Assembly: GCF_001613465.1 (NCBI RefSeq)
Contig: NZ_BDCK01000021.1
Span: 62,001 to 126,000, forward strand
Direction of reading: 5' to 3'
Source of the DNA: Nocardia niwae NBRC 108934 = DSM 45340
Lineage (GTDB): Bacteria; Actinomycetota; Actinomycetes; Mycobacteriales; Mycobacteriaceae
DNA length: 64,000 nt
A program made the position numbers and the translations under genes. Positions within the stretch are counted from its first letter, which is position 1; each line of letters opens with the position of its first letter. This document shows, in pieces, positions 17,353-26,255 of the stretch. The notes under the pieces are model-generated. The model was not told the origin of the DNA and ran no database searches. It was given only the letters and a program-made list of their open reading frames with translations.

Positions 17353-20300
17353 ATGAGCTTCTTACTACGCGCAGCCGTCTCGCCGTGGTGGCTCGAGGCG
17401 CCGACCTCCGTCGCTGCCGAGATGGCCCGCGCCGGTGTGGAGAAGGCCGTCGGTCTGGGCGCGAAAGCGGCCCAGGCGCCGGTGCAGGCGGTGGCGGCGG
17501 GCGCGCGGGCGAGCGCGTCGCTGCTGAACCTGGGACGCGACGAGGAATTGCGCGACGAATTGGCGGCGCTGATCGATCCGCATGCGCTGCGCACCCGCCG
17601 CCGGGTGGCGCTCTACGAGGACCGGGCCACCGTGGAGGTGCGCGGACTGGACTCCGGCAAGAGCGGCGACGTCACCCGGGCGCTGCACCGCACCCTGGAC
17701 CGGCGCCGCGACGTGCGCTGGTGGCGGGTGAACGCGGTGACCGGCCGCGTCGTGGCCGCGCTCGAGCACGGCGCGGCGGACCTGCCCGCCTTGGTGTCGG
17801 CCATCGAGTCCGTCGAGGCCGACACCGCCGTCGGTGATCTGGACTGGAGCCGCGGCTGTGAGCATCCCGGCGACCGGGAACCGTTGCTGGCGGCCGGGGT
17901 CCAGGTCGCCGGAGACGTAGGTGCGATCGCGCTGTCTACGGTGGCCGCGGTGCTGCCGTTGCGCGGGCCCGCCCGGGTGCTGCGCGCGGTGGCAGCCTTC
18001 GTCGACACCCAGCCCCGCCTGCGTAAACCACTGGAGGAACAGCTCGGCCGTCCCCGCACCGACATGGTGCTCACCACGGCCAACGCCATCGGCAACGCCC
18101 TGGGCAACAGCGCGGCGGCGGGCACGGCGAACCTGGTGATCGACGCGGTGCACCGCGGTCTGACCCTGACCGAGTCGCTGACCCGCTACGCGCAATGGCG
18201 CGACTGGGAAGCCGAGATCGATCGCCGCCCGGCGGAAGTGTGCGATCCGCTGTCGCCGCCCGCCCGCGTGGTCGAGATGCCGCAGGGACCGATCGAGCGG
18301 GTCGCCGACGAAACGGCCGCGGGCGCGCTGGTGGGGGCGGTGACCTCCGTGCTCGGCGGCCGCGGCCTGTTCGGCGCCGCCGACGCGCTGGAACTGGGAG
18401 CGCCCAAGGCGGCGCGGGCGAGCCGCGAAGCCTACGCGGCGCTGGTCTCGACGATGCTGGGCCGGGCGGGTGTGCTGACGCTGCACCCGCGCGTATGGCG
18501 GCGGCTGGACCGTGTGTCGGCGCTGGTCATCGACGGAGAGTCGCTGTTGACCGCGCGCCGGTTGGTCCTCGACGCCGAAACGGACGATCCGCGATGGTCG
18601 GTCGCCGAAGTATGGAGTGCGGGTCAGCGGCTGCTGTGGGAACAGGAGACCGGGGAAGGCGACGACCTGCTACCCGACGACACCGACCGCTATCTGTCCT
18701 CGGGCGGGCACCGGCGGCTGGTGCATCCGGCGACCGGGAAGCCCGACAACGGTGTCACGCGCCGCGCCGTGTGGCGCGAACTGCACGACAACGGCACCCC
18801 GGTGGGGCGGGTGCTGATCGGACGCGAACTCGACCGGCGCGCACACGCGCTGCTGAGCCGGGCGCGCGGCGCGGGTCTGCGAGTGACCCTCGCCGGGGGC
18901 GCCGACGCCGCCGAACTGCGCTCCATGGCCGATGAATTCGTCTCCCCGTCGCGTTCGCTGAGCGGACTGGTGCGCACCCTGCAGCAGGACGGGCACGTCG
19001 TGGCCGTGCTGAGCCCGCGCGCCCACAAGGCCCTCGCCGTCGCCGATGTCGGGATCGGGATGGCGGTACGCGACGACAACGCGCTGCAGATGCCCTGGAC
19101 CGCCGACACGGTGTGCCGCGATCTCGGGCAGGCCCACCGGGTGCTCGCCGCCATCGCCCCGGCCCGTCAGGTGAGTGAACGTGGCCGCTCCCTGGCCCTG
19201 TCGGCGGCCGCGCTGGGCGGGCTGCTGCTGGCCGTGGCCCCGGACAGCGCGGGGCGAGCTTCGCCGATGACCGCCGCCCACTACACCGGTCTGCTCTCCG
19301 GCGCCTACACCGGCTGGCGGACCGCACGCGCCGAGCCACCGGCCACCCTCGCCCCGCTGCTGCCCTGGCACGCCCTCGAACCCGGTGAGGTGCTGAGCCG
19401 GTTGCCGCGGCCCGTCCCGGTGGACGAGCGTGCCGAGCCGGACGCCGCTGCCCGCATCCCCGGGGTGCGTGTCCTCGCCTCGGCGGCGTCGTTCGCGGGC
19501 CAGCTGCGCCGCGAGCTGGCCGATCCGCTCACCCCGATTCTCGGGGTGGGCGCGGTCGCCACCGCCGTGCTCGGCGCGCCGTCTGACGCGGTGCTGCTGT
19601 CGTCGGTGCTCGCGGTCAACGCGCTGGTGTCGGCCTGGCAGCGGCAGCGCGCCGAGGGCGCGCTGCACCGCCTGTTCGAGGGCGAACGGCTCACCGCCCG
19701 CGTGATCGAGCGCGCCGACCTCCACGCGGACGCCCCGCGTGAACGGCAGGTTCCCGCCAACGTCCTCGCGCTCGGCGACGTGATCGTGCTGCGCGGTGGG
19801 GACGTGGTCCCCGCCGACGCGCGAGTGCTGCGCGCCGACGACCTCGAGATGGACGAATCCGGTCTCACCGGCGAGTCGATCACCGTCGACAAGCAGGTGC
19901 CCGCCACCCCGGGCACGTCGGTGGCCGACCGCGCCTGCATGGTCTTCGAGGGCAGCACCGTGGTCAACGGCACCGCACGCGCGATCGTCGTGGCCGTCGG
20001 TCCCGACACCCAGGCGGGGCGCGCCGCGGCCGGGGCCATCCCCCCGGAGAAAGCAGGCGTGCAAGCGCAGTTGCGCCGCTTGACCGACCGCGCGCTGCCG
20101 TTGACCTTGACCGGCGGCGGCGTCGTGACCGGACTGGGCATCCTGCGCGGCAGGCCGCTGCGCACCGCGATCGCCGACGGCGTGGCCGTGGCGGTGGCCG
20201 CGGTCCCGGAGGGGCTGCCGCTGGTGGCCACGGTCGCTCAGCTGGCCGCCGCCCGCAGGCTGTCGCGGCACGGCGTGCTGGTGCGCGCCAGCCGCACCGT

Positions 20301-21954
20301 CGAAGCTCTGGGCCGTGTGGATACCTTGTGCTTCGACAAGACCGGCACCCTCACCGAGGGACGGCTGCGGCTGACCACCCTCGCCGATCTCGACGACCAG
20401 TGGTCCCCGGACGCGAGCTCCGAGCAGGCGCATCGCCTGCTGCGCGCCGCGGCCCGCGCCTGCCCCGATCCCGCCGAGGGACCCATCGCGCACGCCACCG
20501 ACCGCGCGGTCGTCGACGCCGCCGCCGCGGCGCTCGGCGACGACCCCCGCCAGTGGGATCCGATCGAGGAGATTCCGTTCGAATCCAACCGCGGCTACGC
20601 CGCCACCCTCGGGCAGACCGCCCACAAACTGCGGTTGATCGTGAAGGGCGCGCCGGAAGTCGTCCTGTCGCGCTGCACCCGGGTGCGGGCGGACGACAGC
20701 GACCATCCCTTCGACGAGCATCTGCGCGACCGCGCCGAGAAGGCGGTGCGCGATCTCGCCGAGCAGGGCCTGCGGGTGCTGGTGGTGGCCCGCCGCGATC
20801 TGCGCAGCGCACCCGACGATGTCGAGGCGGCGGTCGACGAACTCACCCTGCTCGGCTTCCTCGGCCTCGCCGACGCTCCGCGTCCCCAGACGCTGCCGCT
20901 GGTCACCGCGTTGCAGCGCAACGGCATCAGTGTGCGCATGATCACCGGTGACCACCCGGTGACCGCCGCGGCGGTGGCCCGCCGGCTCGGCATCGAGGAG
21001 GGCCGGGTGGTCACCGGCGCGGATCTCGACCGGCTCGACGAGACCGCGCAGACGGAGCTGATCGAACGCAGCACCGTCTTCGCCCGCGTCGACCCGGAAC
21101 AGAAGGTGCGCATCGTGGCTGCTCTGCGCCGCGCGGGTCACGTGGTCGGCATGACCGGCGACGGCAGCAACGACGCCGCCGCGATCCGCACCGCCGATGT
21201 CGGAATCGGTTTGGCCGCACAGGGTTCGGTCGCGGCGCGCAATGCCGCCGACATGGTGCTCACCCACCCCGACCCGCTGGTGCTGTTACACGCCCTGGTC
21301 GAAGGACGCGGCATGTGGCAGCGGGTCACCGACGCCGTGGGCGTGCTGGTCGGCGGCAACGCTGGCGAAGTGGCCTTCACGCTGTACGGCACCGCCGTCA
21401 GCGGCCGGGCGCCGCTGGGCACCCGGCAGTTCCTGCTGGTGAACATGCTCACCGACATGTTCCCCGCCATGGCGCTGGCGCTGTCGCGTGAGCGGGACGC
21501 CGCCGATCCCGACGACGCCGACGATCCGCGGGCGCAGGCGGAGCGGGCCGCCGAGCGGCTGGCCGAACTCCCGCGCGCCGACCTGGGCACCGACCTGCTG
21601 CGCACCCTCGGCGTCCGCGGTGTCGCCACGGCCACCAGCGCGTCGGTCGCGTGGACCCTCGGCCGCATGACCGGCACGCAGCGCCGTGCGGCCACCATCG
21701 GCCTGGTCGCGCTCATCGGCACGCAGCTCGGGCAGACCCTGGTGTCCGGATACCGCAGTCCGCTGGTGTGGCTCACCACGGCGGCCAGTGGCGCGGTGCT
21801 CGGCGCGGTGGTGATGACGCCGGGACTGTGCGGCTATTTCGGTTGCCGCCCGCTGGATCCCATCGGGTGGGGGATCGCGACCACGTGCGCGACGACCGCC
21901 ACCGCCGCCGCCGCGCTGCTTCCGCGGCTGCTGCCCCAGCCCGACACCGCCTAG
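17353..21954 (+). CDS. Giant cation-translocating P-type ATPase (CtpI/CtpH type)
   Basis: A 1,533-residue P-type ATPase of the long mycobacterial CtpH/CtpI class. The catalytic half has the actuator TGES at 839-842, the phosphorylated Asp995 in DKTGTLTEG, nucleotide-binding KGAPEVVLSR and the hinge GDGSND at 1269-1274, with membrane helices around 720-780, 900-960 and 1320-1520. The 700-residue N-terminal extension is not random: it contains a decayed phosphorylation-like IDGESLL (D394) and a decayed hinge-like segment ending ADVGIGMA near 570, as if a second ATPase core had been duplicated and inactivated. The transported ion is unknown; the metal-binding CxxC motif of copper pumps is absent. 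Located between the alcohol dehydrogenase and the TPP enzyme. Confidence 0.93.
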   Translation: MSFLLRAAVSPWWLEAPTSVAAEMARAGVEKAVGLGAKAAQAPVQAVAAGARASASLLNLGRDEELRDELAALIDPHALRTRRRVALYEDRATVEVRGLDSGKSGDVTRALHRTLDRRRDVRWWRVNAVTGRVVAALEHGAADLPALVSAIESVEADTAVGDLDWSRGCEHPGDREPLLAAGVQVAGDVGAIALSTVAAVLPLRGPARVLRAVAAFVDTQPRLRKPLEEQLGRPRTDMVLTTANAIGNALGNSAAAGTANLVIDAVHRGLTLTESLTRYAQWRDWEAEIDRRPAEVCDPLSPPARVVEMPQGPIERVADETAAGALVGAVTSVLGGRGLFGAADALELGAPKAARASREAYAALVSTMLGRAGVLTLHPRVWRRLDRVSALVIDGESLLTARRLVLDAETDDPRWSVAEVWSAGQRLLWEQETGEGDDLLPDDTDRYLSSGGHRRLVHPATGKPDNGVTRRAVWRELHDNGTPVGRVLIGRELDRRAHALLSRARGAGLRVTLAGGADAAELRSMADEFVSPSRSLSGLVRTLQQDGHVVAVLSPRAHKALAVADVGIGMAVRDDNALQMPWTADTVCRDLGQAHRVLAAIAPARQVSERGRSLALSAAALGGLLLAVAPDSAGRASPMTAAHYTGLLSGAYTGWRTARAEPPATLAPLLPWHALEPGEVLSRLPRPVPVDERAEPDAAARIPGVRVLASAASFAGQLRRELADPLTPILGVGAVATAVLGAPSDAVLLSSVLAVNALVSAWQRQRAEGALHRLFEGERLTARVIERADLHADAPRERQVPANVLALGDVIVLRGGDVVPADARVLRADDLEMDESGLTGESITVDKQVPATPGTSVADRACMVFEGSTVVNGTARAIVVAVGPDTQAGRAAAGAIPPEKAGVQAQLRRLTDRALPLTLTGGGVVTGLGILRGRPLRTAIADGVAVAVAAVPEGLPLVATVAQLAAARRLSRHGVLVRASRTVEALGRVDTLCFDKTGTLTEGRLRLTTLADLDDQWSPDASSEQAHRLLRAAARACPDPAEGPIAHATDRAVVDAAAAALGDDPRQWDPIEEIPFESNRGYAATLGQTAHKLRLIVKGAPEVVLSRCTRVRADDSDHPFDEHLRDRAEKAVRDLAEQGLRVLVVARRDLRSAPDDVEAAVDELTLLGFLGLADAPRPQTLPLVTALQRNGISVRMITGDHPVTAAAVARRLGIEEGRVVTGADLDRLDETAQTELIERSTVFARVDPEQKVRIVAALRRAGHVVGMTGDGSNDAAAIRTADVGIGLAAQGSVAARNAADMVLTHPDPLVLLHALVEGRGMWQRVTDAVGVLVGGNAGEVAFTLYGTAVSGRAPLGTRQFLLVNMLTDMFPAMALALSRERDAADPDDADDPRAQAERAAERLAELPRADLGTDLLRTLGVRGVATATSASVAWTLGRMTGTQRRAATIGLVALIGTQLGQTLVSGYRSPLVWLTTAASGAVLGAVVMTPGLCGYFGCRPLDPIGWGIATTCATTATAAAALLPRLLPQPDTA

Positions 21955-22042
21955 GGGCGGCGGCGCGCTGATTGGCGCCCGACCGCTCGGGTATCCGCCG
22001 GGCGACGGACCCTGCCACCGGCACACGGACAGGAGGAACCCT

Positions 22043-23824
22043 ATGGCTCAACTGGTCGGTGACTACGTCGTGCAACGTCTGCGGGAGTGGGGCGTCGAGC
22101 AGGTCTTCGGTTATCCCGGCGACGGGATCAACGGCCTGATCGCCGCTTTCGGCCGCGCCGACGACAAGCCGGCGTTCATCCAAGCCCGCCACGAGGAGAT
22201 GTCGGCGTTCCAGGCCACCGGATACGCCAAATTCAGCGGCAAGGTGGGCGTGTGCACCGCGACCTCGGGGCCGGGGGCGATCCATTTGCTCAACGGGCTG
22301 TACGACGCCAAGCTCGATCACGTCCCGGTGGTGGCGATCGTCGGGCAGACCGCGCGCAGCGCGATGGGCGGCAGCTATCAGCAGGAAGTCGATCTGCAGA
22401 GCCTGTTCAAGGACGTCGCGTCGGACTATCTGGTCGAGGTGAACGTGGCCGGCCAGCTGCCCAACGCACTGGATCGCGCCTTCCGGATCGCGGCCGCGCG
22501 CCGGGCCCCGACCGCGGTGATCCTGCCCTCGGATCTGCAAGAAGAGCACTATGAGCCGCCGCAGCACGCCTTCAAGCAGGTGCCGTCGAGCCCGCCGGGC
22601 CCCGTCTCGACCCGCGCGGTGCCCGCGCACGAGGACATCCGGCGCGCGGCCGAAGTACTCGAGGCCGGATCGAGGGTCGCCATCCTCGTCGGTCAGGGCG
22701 CCCGCGCGGCCGCCGAAGAGATCGTCGAGCTCGCCGAGCGCACCGGCGCGGGTGTGGCGAAGGCGCTGCTGGGCAAGGACGTCCTGCCCGACGACCTGCC
22801 TTTCGTCACGGGCGCGATCGGATTGCTCGGCAGCAGGCCCAGTTACGAGCTCATGCGCGACTGCGACACGCTGCTGATCGTCGGATCGAATTTTCCCTAC
22901 AGCCAGTTCCTGCCCGAGTTCGGGCAGGCGCGCGCGGTGCAGATCGACATCGACGGCACCATGATCGGCATGCGGTACCCGACCGAGGTGAACCTGGTCG
23001 GCGACGCGAAATCAACGCTGGCGGAACTGATTCCGCTGGTGCGGCGCAAGAGTGACCGCGACTGGCGGGAACGGATCGAGAAGAACGTCGCCCGCTGGTG
23101 GCAGACCGTCGAACGCCAATCCCTGCTGGATGCCGCACCGGTCAATCCCATGCGGGTGGTGTGGGAGCTGTCCGAACGCATTCCCGAGGACGCCATCGTC
23201 ACCGCCGATTCCGGCTCCTCCACCAACTGGTACGCCCGCTGCCTGCGCTTTCGCGGCCGGATGCGCGGATCACTGTCGGGCACCCTGGCCACCATGGGCC
23301 CGGGCGTGCCCTACGCCATCGGCGCCAAGTTCGCCCACCCCGACCGGCCCGCGATCGCGCTGGTCGGCGACGGCGCCATGCAGATGAACGGCATGGCCGA
23401 ACTGCTCACCATCGCCCGCTACCGCCCCCGCTGGCGCGACCCGCGCCTGGTCGTGTGCGTTTTTCACAACAACGACCTCAACCAGGTCACCTGGGAGCTG
23501 CGGGCGATGGGCGGCGCCCCGAAGTTCGAGCAGTCCCAAACCCTGCCCGACGTCTCCTACGCCGAGGTGGCCCACAGCGCCGGCCTGACCGGCATCACCG
23601 TGCGGACACCCGAGGAGCTGGGCCCGGCCTGGGACAGCGCCCTGCACGCCGACGGCCCGGTGGTGCTCGATGTCCACTGCGACCCCGACGTGCCGCCCAT
23701 CCCGCCGCACGCGACCTGGGACCAGATGAAAGACACCGCCGAAGCCGTGCTGCGCGGCGATCCCGACGCCTGGCACCTGCTCGCACAGGGCGCGAAAGCC
23801 AAAGTCCAGGAATTCATTCCGTAG
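22043..23824 (+). CDS. Thiamine-diphosphate enzyme, pyruvate oxidase/acetolactate synthase-like
   Basis: A 593-residue three-domain ThDP enzyme. The N-terminal PYR domain has VEQVFGYPGDGINGL and the catalytic glutamate in ARHEEMSAFQATGYAK. The middle domain could bind FAD. The C-terminal PP domain has GDGAMQMNGMAEL followed by NNDLNQVTWE, which binds the diphosphate and Mg2+. Length and motifs best fit the pyruvate:quinone oxidase (PoxB-like) or a broader ThDP-requiring class; acetolactate synthase is less likely without adjacent ilvN or ilvC. AGGAGGAAC precedes ATG 22043. It is followed after 20 bases by a hemerythrin gene and then an SDR, all on one strand. Confidence 0.9.
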   Translation: MAQLVGDYVVQRLREWGVEQVFGYPGDGINGLIAAFGRADDKPAFIQARHEEMSAFQATGYAKFSGKVGVCTATSGPGAIHLLNGLYDAKLDHVPVVAIVGQTARSAMGGSYQQEVDLQSLFKDVASDYLVEVNVAGQLPNALDRAFRIAAARRAPTAVILPSDLQEEHYEPPQHAFKQVPSSPPGPVSTRAVPAHEDIRRAAEVLEAGSRVAILVGQGARAAAEEIVELAERTGAGVAKALLGKDVLPDDLPFVTGAIGLLGSRPSYELMRDCDTLLIVGSNFPYSQFLPEFGQARAVQIDIDGTMIGMRYPTEVNLVGDAKSTLAELIPLVRRKSDRDWRERIEKNVARWWQTVERQSLLDAAPVNPMRVVWELSERIPEDAIVTADSGSSTNWYARCLRFRGRMRGSLSGTLATMGPGVPYAIGAKFAHPDRPAIALVGDGAMQMNGMAELLTIARYRPRWRDPRLVVCVFHNNDLNQVTWELRAMGGAPKFEQSQTLPDVSYAEVAHSAGLTGITVRTPEELGPAWDSALHADGPVVLDVHCDPDVPPIPPHATWDQMKDTAEAVLRGDPDAWHLLAQGAKAKVQEFIP

Positions 23825-23844
23825 CGACAGAAACGAGTGTTGCG

Positions 23845-24402
23845 ATGACCGACCAGGATGTCGTCGACCTGCTCACCGCCCAGCACGCGAAGATTCGCGA
23901 GCTGCTGGCGCGCCTGCAGGCGGGTCCCGCCGCGAAACAGGATCTGTTCACCGATCTGGTGCGGTTGCTGGCCGTGCACGAAAGCGCCGAGGAGGAGGTC
24001 GTGCACCCGGTCGCCGGGCGGGCCCGTTTCGGCGCCGACGCCGAGATCGTGCAACCGCGGCTGGAGGAGGAGAACGCGGCCAAGCGCGCGCTGGCGGACC
24101 TCTACGACCTCGGTGTGGACCATCCGGAGTTCGATGCCCGGCTGGCCCGGTTCGCCGAAGCCGTGGACGAGCACGCCTCGCACGAGGAGGCCGAGGAGTT
24201 CCCCCTGCTGCGCGCGCAGTTCTCCAGCAGTCAGTTGCAGCGGATGGCGGGATCGCTGCGCGCCGCCGAGGCGGTGGCCCCCACCCGCCCGCACCCGCAC
24301 GCGGGGGAGTCCGCGGTCGCGAACCTCTTGGCGGGCCCGCCGCTGGCGCTGTTCGACCGGGCTCGCGACGCGGTACGCGACTGGCGACAGCAGGACACGT
24401 GA
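23845..24402 (+). CDS. Hemerythrin-like HHE domain protein (second copy)
   Basis: A 185-residue hemerythrin-domain protein with ligand segments QHAKIRELLARL, HESAEEEVVHPV, LEEENAAKRAL and DEHASHEEAEEFPLL. It differs clearly from the copy at 10931 in both sequence and length, so this is not a recent duplication. ATG 23845 is 20 bases after the TPP enzyme's stop. The longer open frame to 23098 overlaps that enzyme and was not used. O2, NO or peroxide handling in the cytoplasm is the family's usual role. Confidence 0.92.
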   Translation: MTDQDVVDLLTAQHAKIRELLARLQAGPAAKQDLFTDLVRLLAVHESAEEEVVHPVAGRARFGADAEIVQPRLEEENAAKRALADLYDLGVDHPEFDARLARFAEAVDEHASHEEAEEFPLLRAQFSSSQLQRMAGSLRAAEAVAPTRPHPHAGESAVANLLAGPPLALFDRARDAVRDWRQQDT

Positions 24403-24443
24403 ATCACCCGTAGTACCCGAGTGCACAGGAGGAAGAGACCGAC

Positions 24444-25283
24444 ATGGGTTTTCCCGAACAGCAGCAAGACGTCCCGGGCATCCAGGCCAGGATGAACCCG
24501 ATCCCGGACTGCGGTGAGGACAGCTACCGCGGCTCCGGCAAATTGACCGGCAAAGCCGCCGTCATCACCGGCGCCGACAGCGGAATCGGACGGGCGGTGG
24601 CGATCGCCTACGCGCGCGAGGGCGCCGATGTGCTGCTCTCCTATCTCGACGAGGACGAGGACGCGAAGGAGGTCGCCGACCTGGTGACGCAGGCCGGACG
24701 CAAAGCCGTGCTCGTGCCGGGCGACCTGTCGGAGGCCGCGCACTGCCGCGCCGTCATCGATCGGGCGGTGCGCGAATTCGGAAAGATCGACGTGCTGGTG
24801 AGCAACGCGGCGTTCCAGATGACACACGAGACGCTCGAGGAGATCAGCGACGAGGAGTTCGAGCACACCGTCAAGCTGAACATCAACGCCTACTTCTATC
24901 TGGTGAAAGCCGCGCTGCCACACATGCCCCCCGGCTCATCGATCATCGGCAGCTCCTCGGTCAACTCCGACATGCCCTCACCCACTCTCGCGCCGTACGC
25001 GGCGACCAAAGCCGCCATCGCGAACTTCTCCGCCAGCCTCGCGCAGCTGCTGGGCGAACGCGGGATCCGGGTCAACAGCGTTGCGCCGGGTCCGATCTGG
25101 ACCCCGCTGATCCCCGCCACGATGCCGGTCGAGAAGGTGGCGAAGTTCGGGGACGACACCCCGCTGGGTCGCGCCGGTCAACCGGCCGAACTGGCCCCCA
25201 CCTACGTCCTGCTGGCCTCCGACGACGGCAGCTACGTCTCCGGCGCCCGCATCGCGGTCACCGGGGGCAGGCCGATCCTGTGA
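24444..25283 (+). CDS. Short-chain dehydrogenase/reductase (YghA/YhdF type)
   Basis: A 279-residue SDR with the roughly 30-residue N-terminal extension (MNPIPDCGEDSYRGSGKL) that marks the YghA/YhdF/general-stress group. The cofactor motif is TGADSGIGRA, the structural motif is VSNAAFQ (normally NNAG/NAG), and the active site is Ser in GSSSVNS with Tyr-xxx-Lys in YAATKAA. Substrate unknown; related proteins are general-stress oxidoreductases. A strong CAGGAGGAAGAG lies upstream of ATG 24444. Probably the last gene of the TPP enzyme-hemerythrin-SDR unit. Confidence 0.93.
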   Translation: MGFPEQQQDVPGIQARMNPIPDCGEDSYRGSGKLTGKAAVITGADSGIGRAVAIAYAREGADVLLSYLDEDEDAKEVADLVTQAGRKAVLVPGDLSEAAHCRAVIDRAVREFGKIDVLVSNAAFQMTHETLEEISDEEFEHTVKLNINAYFYLVKAALPHMPPGSSIIGSSSVNSDMPSPTLAPYAATKAAIANFSASLAQLLGERGIRVNSVAPGPIWTPLIPATMPVEKVAKFGDDTPLGRAGQPAELAPTYVLLASDDGSYVSGARIAVTGGRPIL

Positions 25284-25348
25284 GATCGCGCGCACGATGA
25301 CCGCACGGTCGGCCGCACGTCCGGGCGGCCGACCGTCGATGTCGCGAG

Positions 25349-25579
25349 TCACAGCATCGACACCACGATGCCGACCGCCGCGGCGACGAAGAGCAGGATC
25401 ACCAACGCCCCGATGAGCATCGCCAGGACCCCGGTGACGGGGAAGTGGTGCCTGGTCCTGGGCTCCGGCGCCGACAGCCCGGAGGTCTGCGCCGTGTCCG
25501 GGGGCGTGGCGCCCGGCGGCACTCCGCCGCCCGGCTCCAGATCGGGGGTTTTCGCGGGATCAGGATCCATCGCGCTCAT
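25349..25579 (-). CDS. Small membrane protein, DUF6480-like
   Basis: A 76-residue protein. The first 45 residues are hydrophilic, rich in Pro/Gly and acidic (MDPDPAKTPDLEPGG), then a single C-terminal membrane span, VLAMLIGALVILLFVAAAVG. The pattern fits DUF6480 proteins of actinobacteria (family recalled, not searched), which tend to occur in stress islands. The internal ATG at 25570 (MDPDP) is a plausible alternative start. Convergent with the SDR and followed upstream by another tiny membrane gene. Confidence 0.75.
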   Translation of the reverse strand: MSAMDPDPAKTPDLEPGGGVPPGATPPDTAQTSGLSAPEPRTRHHFPVTGVLAMLIGALVILLFVAAAVGIVVSML

Positions 25580-25588
25580 AGCCGCTCC

Positions 25589-25705
25589 CTACTCGCCGTC
25601 GTTGCCGGGTACCTCGGGTGCGCCGGGCCGTTTGCCGGACCTCTTGCGATACAGGATCACGGCGCCGACCAGCACGGCGAGGGCGAGAATCACCAACAGT
25701 TCCAT
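25589..25705 (-). CDS. 38-residue single-pass membrane protein
   Basis: ATG at 25705 opens a frame of 38 codons: a hydrophobic N-terminal span (ELLVILALAVLVGAVILY) followed by YRKRSGKRPG and a short acidic tail. The positively charged residues directly after the span suggest an N-out, C-in topology. It lies 9 bases upstream of the DUF6480-like gene on the same strand, so the two could be co-expressed. It is too short to assign to a family. Confidence 0.6.
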   Translation of the reverse strand: MELLVILALAVLVGAVILYRKRSGKRPGAPEVPGNDGE

Positions 25706-25763
25706 GCCCGGGTCCTACCCGGTATCCGCGGGCCCAATCGGCATCCGTCCGGCTATTCGCAGG

Positions 25764-26153
25764 TCAGCTCCGCACGATCACGTAATGACCGGCGGTCTCC
25801 TGGAACGCGACCGCCGCATCGATCGCCGCGTCGTCCAGGACCGGGCTGCCGGTCGGCACGACCACCAGCTTGTCGTCATCGTCGTAGAGCCGGTGGATGA
25901 TCCCCACACAGCGTCCGCGCGCGAAGACCATCGGTTCGGACGGTCCGAGAAAGTAGCCGTCGAGTTCCTGCCCGTCGGGGGCGCAGGTGAGCGGCACGAA
26001 TCCGTAGTTGACCGGATAGCGGAATCCGCACCGCGGGTGATGGCTGCCGTACGGGCGGTCGATGACGAGATCCACGGTGTGCCCGAGGAATAGGCGTGCC
26101 GTTCGCAGCGACTCGGAATCCTCCAGTGGCACCAGGTCGGTCACCGGCCCCAC
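25764..26153 (-). CDS. Inorganic pyrophosphatase-like protein with altered signature
   Basis: A 129-residue protein resembling soluble family I inorganic pyrophosphatases: DRPYGSHHP, YPVNYGFVPL and a DDDDKLVVVP segment match conserved blocks. The family signature DGDPLD, whose acidic residues bind Mg2+ and catalyse hydrolysis, here reads D60-G-Q62-E-L-D65, so the middle Asp is Gln. It is also shorter than the usual ~165 residues. It may have weak activity or a different substrate. ATG 26153 was taken as the start. Confidence 0.72.
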   Translation of the reverse strand: MGPVTDLVPLEDSESLRTARLFLGHTVDLVIDRPYGSHHPRCGFRYPVNYGFVPLTCAPDGQELDGYFLGPSEPMVFARGRCVGIIHRLYDDDDKLVVVPTGSPVLDDAAIDAAVAFQETAGHYVIVRS

Positions 26154-26200
26154 GCTACCGCACGCTCGATCGTGCTCTTCACGTCCGGCCGCCGCGCCGG

Positions 26201-26232
26201 TACGCTATGACCGACCGGTCGGTCATAGCGTA
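26201..26232. promoter_or_regulatory. 32-bp perfect palindrome, probable TetR operator
   Basis: The arm TACGCTATGACCGACC (26201-26216) is followed without a spacer by its exact reverse complement (26217-26232). The core GACCGACCGGTCGGTC is typical of TetR-family sites. It lies 23 bases before the lipase GTG, where a bound repressor would block transcription. The most likely regulator is the TetR gene that overlaps the end of the lipase gene. Confidence 0.85.
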
Positions 26233-26255
26233 ACGAGCTTGTGCGAGGAGTAGCA

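Noticed and set aside
18670..21267. An 865-codon open frame on the - strand
   Set aside because: Antisense shadow of the P-type ATPase; no recognisable protein features.
22043..23824. Acetolactate synthase (ilvB)
   Set aside because: No regulatory subunit or ilvC nearby, and the sequence fits pyruvate-oxidase-like ThDP enzymes in a stress context better.
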